Made by a program: the position numbers and the translations under genes. From an uncultured Faecalibacterium sp. (GTDB lineage Bacteria; Bacillota; Clostridia; Oscillospirales; Ruminococcaceae): a DNA stretch of 64,000 nucleotides. Below are positions 62,020-64,000 of the stretch, in pieces. Each line of letters starts with the position of its first letter. Positions within the stretch are counted from its first letter, which is position 1. The DNA lies in NCBI GenBank assembly GCA_937907025.1, contig CALESJ010000026.1, forward strand, positions 124,001-188,000, written 5' to 3'. A model generated the notes under the pieces. That model was not told the origin of the DNA. It ran no database searches and was given only the letters and a program-made list of their open reading frames with translations.

Positions 62020-62089
62020 CAGGGGTCCCTCCTTTTGTGATTTTACCTTCCTGTAAACGAGAATTGCTCTCCTGAAAGAGAACAAAAAA

Positions 62090-62121
62090 CGGGGCGCGCG
62101 CTTTGGCTCGCGCGTGCCCCG
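62090..62121 (-). terminator. Intrinsic terminator after the lipoprotein gene
   Basis: On the minus strand GGGGCACGCGC pairs with GCGCGCGCCCC (near-perfect) around an 8-base loop, then TTTTTT (plus-strand A run at 62084-62089). Confidence 0.9.
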
Positions 62122-62126
62122 CTGCT

Positions 62127-63263
62127 TTATGCGGTTGTCTTGATATTCGATGCTTTATAGGTCTTCATGGCCGAGGCATCCAGATTCTGTTCCATCGCAG
62201 CGCCGTCGGTGTAGAACTGGGTATCCAGCTCATCGCCCTTGAGCAGATTGAGCAGATCGTAGGTGTCCTTGTAATCCTGCAGGGTGTCCGCCTCCAGCGG
62301 GTCCACATCGCACATGACGCCCACGCTCATGCCCAGGTCCACGGTGGTCCAAACACCCTTACCGGCGGCATCCAGCGCATCGGTCAGGCTGGTACCGTAG
62401 CTCTTCAGGGTGTCCGGAGTCAGCAGCTGGCTGCCCACATAGTTGGCCCCCATACCGGATTCCGGCGTAGCGCCCAGAACCTCCATGGCCTGGGGCACAT
62501 ATTCTTCCGCTGCTTCATACATGGAGGTGAAACGCTCGGCGCGGCTGGTTTCGGCGGAGGCCCACCCGTTCAGAGTGGCAGCGCACTCATCGGCCAGCGC
62601 CTTGATCTGGCTGTTCTGGTCCTCGTCCGCGAAAGCATAGGAAGCAGAGTCAAACAGCGGCAGCTGAACCACATCCACATAGCGGCATTCGTTGTTCAGG
62701 TAATCCAGATATTCCTGGTCGGTGACCGGTGTCTGGCCGTTCTCCCCGTACAGCAGTTCCAGGCAGGCATCCGCCTTGGCGCTGTTCAGTTCGTACTGTT
62801 CCAGGGTATCCTGGCTGATACCGTTGGCCTTGTACACATCCCCGTCGGACTCCCACTTGGAAGCGGCGGTGTCGGCAGCTTCGGAGGTAGCGGCATCTTC
62901 CAGGGTGGCACCCAGCTCCGCAAACTTGGCTTCCACCGCAGCGTAATGCTGCAGTTCGCGCAGGGTCAGGCGCTGGAGGTAGTCGGCGCCGTTGGTGGTA
63001 ACTTCCTCGTCACCGATGGTACCGGTGCATTCGGCCTTGAGAACTGCCTTCACGTCGTCAGCGGTTTCACCGGTGGCCAGATCGGCCAGGCCGGACACGG
63101 TCTGGTAGGCGTTGTACTGAACCAACAGGTAGATACCGGCCGGAATCTCCACCCCGCCAATGGAACCGACGGTCTTGGGAGTGCTGATGGTGCAGCCGGT
63201 TACACTCAGCAGCATGGCCACAGCCAGTCCCAGGCTGAGGAATTTTGCATGTAAGGATCTCAT
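62127..63263 (-). CDS. PrsA/SurA-like lipoprotein, probable folding factor
   Basis: A 378-residue lipoprotein with the lipobox SVTGC near residue 24. The segment VGSIGGVEIPAGIYLLVQYN just behind is the usual first strand-helix of SurA/PrsA N-domains, and the rest is largely helical with Ala/Glu/Asp. No clear parvulin isomerase signature was seen, so it is likely a chaperone without isomerase. It follows mfd, a gene order seen in other Clostridia. AGGAGCG precedes the start. Confidence 0.8.
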   Translation of the reverse strand: MRSLHAKFLSLGLAVAMLLSVTGCTISTPKTVGSIGGVEIPAGIYLLVQYNAYQTVSGLADLATGETADDVKAVLKAECTGTIGDEEVTTNGADYLQRLTLRELQHYAAVEAKFAELGATLEDAATSEAADTAASKWESDGDVYKANGISQDTLEQYELNSAKADACLELLYGENGQTPVTDQEYLDYLNNECRYVDVVQLPLFDSASYAFADEDQNSQIKALADECAATLNGWASAETSRAERFTSMYEAAEEYVPQAMEVLGATPESGMGANYVGSQLLTPDTLKSYGTSLTDALDAAGKGVWTTVDLGMSVGVMCDVDPLEADTLQDYKDTYDLLNLLKGDELDTQFYTDGAAMEQNLDASAMKTYKASNIKTTA

Positions 63264-63393
63264 CTGAAATAAACGCTCCTTTATACCTTTCGCTTGCGCA
63301 CCGCGGCGCATATATGAAGAGATTATACCGCTTTTGGGTCATCTTTGCAAGCAAATGGCAGGATACCGCACACAGCTTTCACAAAAAGCCGTT

Positions 63394-64000
63394 TCATCCC
63401 TTGGCGCCGGGTAACAGAGCCACACCGTCCCGCAGAATGACCAGCGGGTCCTCCCCTTTCAGGACGTGCAGGCTGATATACGGCCGTCCCACAGCGCTGT
63501 ACAGCACCCGGTGCGGCATGGCGTCCATCAGCGGCCCCATCTGGGCCGGGCCCACCACATCGGAATACAGAATCAGGTCATCGCCCTTCTGTACGATCTC
63601 CACAATACCGGCACGGGCAGCGGTAACGCGGATCAGCGATACATCCACCAGGCTCTGTACCGACTTGGGCGGGTCACCATACCGGTCGATCAGTTCGTCC
63701 AGCACATCCTCCGCGTCCTCGGCACTTTCAATGGCGGCAATGCGCTTGTACGCTTCAATACGCCCTGCCGCATCGGGGATATAATTTTCGGGCAGGTAGG
63801 CGTCGGCGGTGACATCCACCAGGCAATCGCTCTTGTCCGGTTCGGGCGGCAGGCCCTTGGCGGCGGCAATGGCCTGGTTGAGCATCTTGACATACAGCTC
63901 GTAGCCCACGGCCTCCATGTGGCCGTGCTGGCTGTGGCCCAGCAGGCTGCCCGCACCGCGGATCTGCAGGTCCCGCATGGCGATGCGGAAACCGGAGCCG
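63394..64000 (-). CDS. mfd: Transcription-repair coupling factor Mfd, C-terminal part (cut by window edge)
   Basis: About 202 codons at the end of Mfd, the ATPase that removes stalled RNA polymerase and calls in UvrA. The frame from the right edge reads GSGFRIAMRDLQIRGAGSLL, the conserved last helicase block (motif VI neighbourhood and TRG region), then HMEAVGYELYVKMLNQAI and the C-terminal domain D7 (YIPDAAGRIEAYKRIA onward). It begins to the right of the window. Confidence 0.95.
   Translation of the reverse strand, partial: GSGFRIAMRDLQIRGAGSLLGHSQHGHMEAVGYELYVKMLNQAIAAAKGLPPEPDKSDCLVDVTADAYLPENYIPDAAGRIEAYKRIAAIESAEDAEDVLDELIDRYGDPPKSVQSLVDVSLIRVTAARAGIVEIVQKGDDLILYSDVVGPAQMGPLMDAMPHRVLYSAVGRPYISLHVLKGEDPLVILRDGVALLPGAKG

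Overview
The window reads as an ordinary chromosomal stretch of a GC-rich Gram-positive gut anaerobe. Dense gene packing, AAGGAG-type ribosome binding sites, MreB/RodA, NfeD with an SPFH protein, UPF0340, UPF0210/UPF0237, YitT and glycogen phosphorylase all point to Clostridia. The overall look suggests the Faecalibacterium/Gemmiger/Subdoligranulum part of the Oscillospiraceae, but that placement is inferred from style, not from a marker gene. I saw no tRNA, rRNA, insertion sequence, phage gene or CRISPR array. Two genes run off the edges: an asparaginase on the left and mfd on the right.

Layout. 1-6.8 kb: asparaginase, then a BlaI-type repressor overlapping an M56 receptor fused to two M23 domains, a secreted coiled-coil M23 hydrolase, an Lrp regulator, and a sigma/anti-sigma/membrane-protein operon. 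6.9-22.3 kb: a surface-polysaccharide region made of two blocks. On the minus strand are a LegB-type 4,6-dehydratase and three large membrane proteins. On the plus strand are an MBOAT acyltransferase, an SGNH partner, a glycosyltransferase-like protein and a flippase. Between the blocks lie a CNNM/CorC-type protein and a GH28-KdgK pectin pair. 22.3-30.3 kb: an acetyltransferase gene broken by an in-frame TAG, hflX, NfeD/SPFH, and two alpha-glucan enzymes (GH13, GlgP). 30.6-35.3 kb: zapA, U32 protease-like protein, dut, maf and mreB in one direction. 35.4-41.1 kb: a DnaK paralogue, then GntR-hisB-glyA-threonine aldolase.

41.5-45.2 kb: the methionine ABC transporter metQ-metN-metI, divergent from an Rrf2 regulator. 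45.3-57 kb: a GDSL surface protein, an M20 dipeptidase, ACT/UPF0210, DUF378, rodA, tsaE-tsaB-rpiB-upp, an ATPase with a pentapeptide-repeat protein, yggS and UPF0340. 57-64 kb: a second Lrp regulator, a zinc-ribbon protein, a family 2 glycosyltransferase, YitT, a surface protein with a 5'-nucleotidase C-terminal-like domain, a PrsA/SurA-like lipoprotein and mfd.

The most striking find is the metQ leader (44305-44673). A consensus promoter precedes a 32-codon peptide carrying Met-Met-Met-Cys-Met-Cys at codons 10-15, then an intrinsic terminator and then metQ. A segment just after these codons can pair with the 5' arm and loop of the terminator (6 + 5 base pairs around a 2x2 internal loop). This is the layout of ribosome-mediated attenuation, a mode not usually reported for methionine/cysteine uptake in Firmicutes, where SAM riboswitches and T-boxes are the known solutions. 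Other points of interest are the M56-M23-M23 receptor, the leader-plus-terminator unit before the CNNM-type gene, a palindrome downstream of the blaI promoter, and hairpins in the dnaK, UPF0340 and DUF378 leaders.
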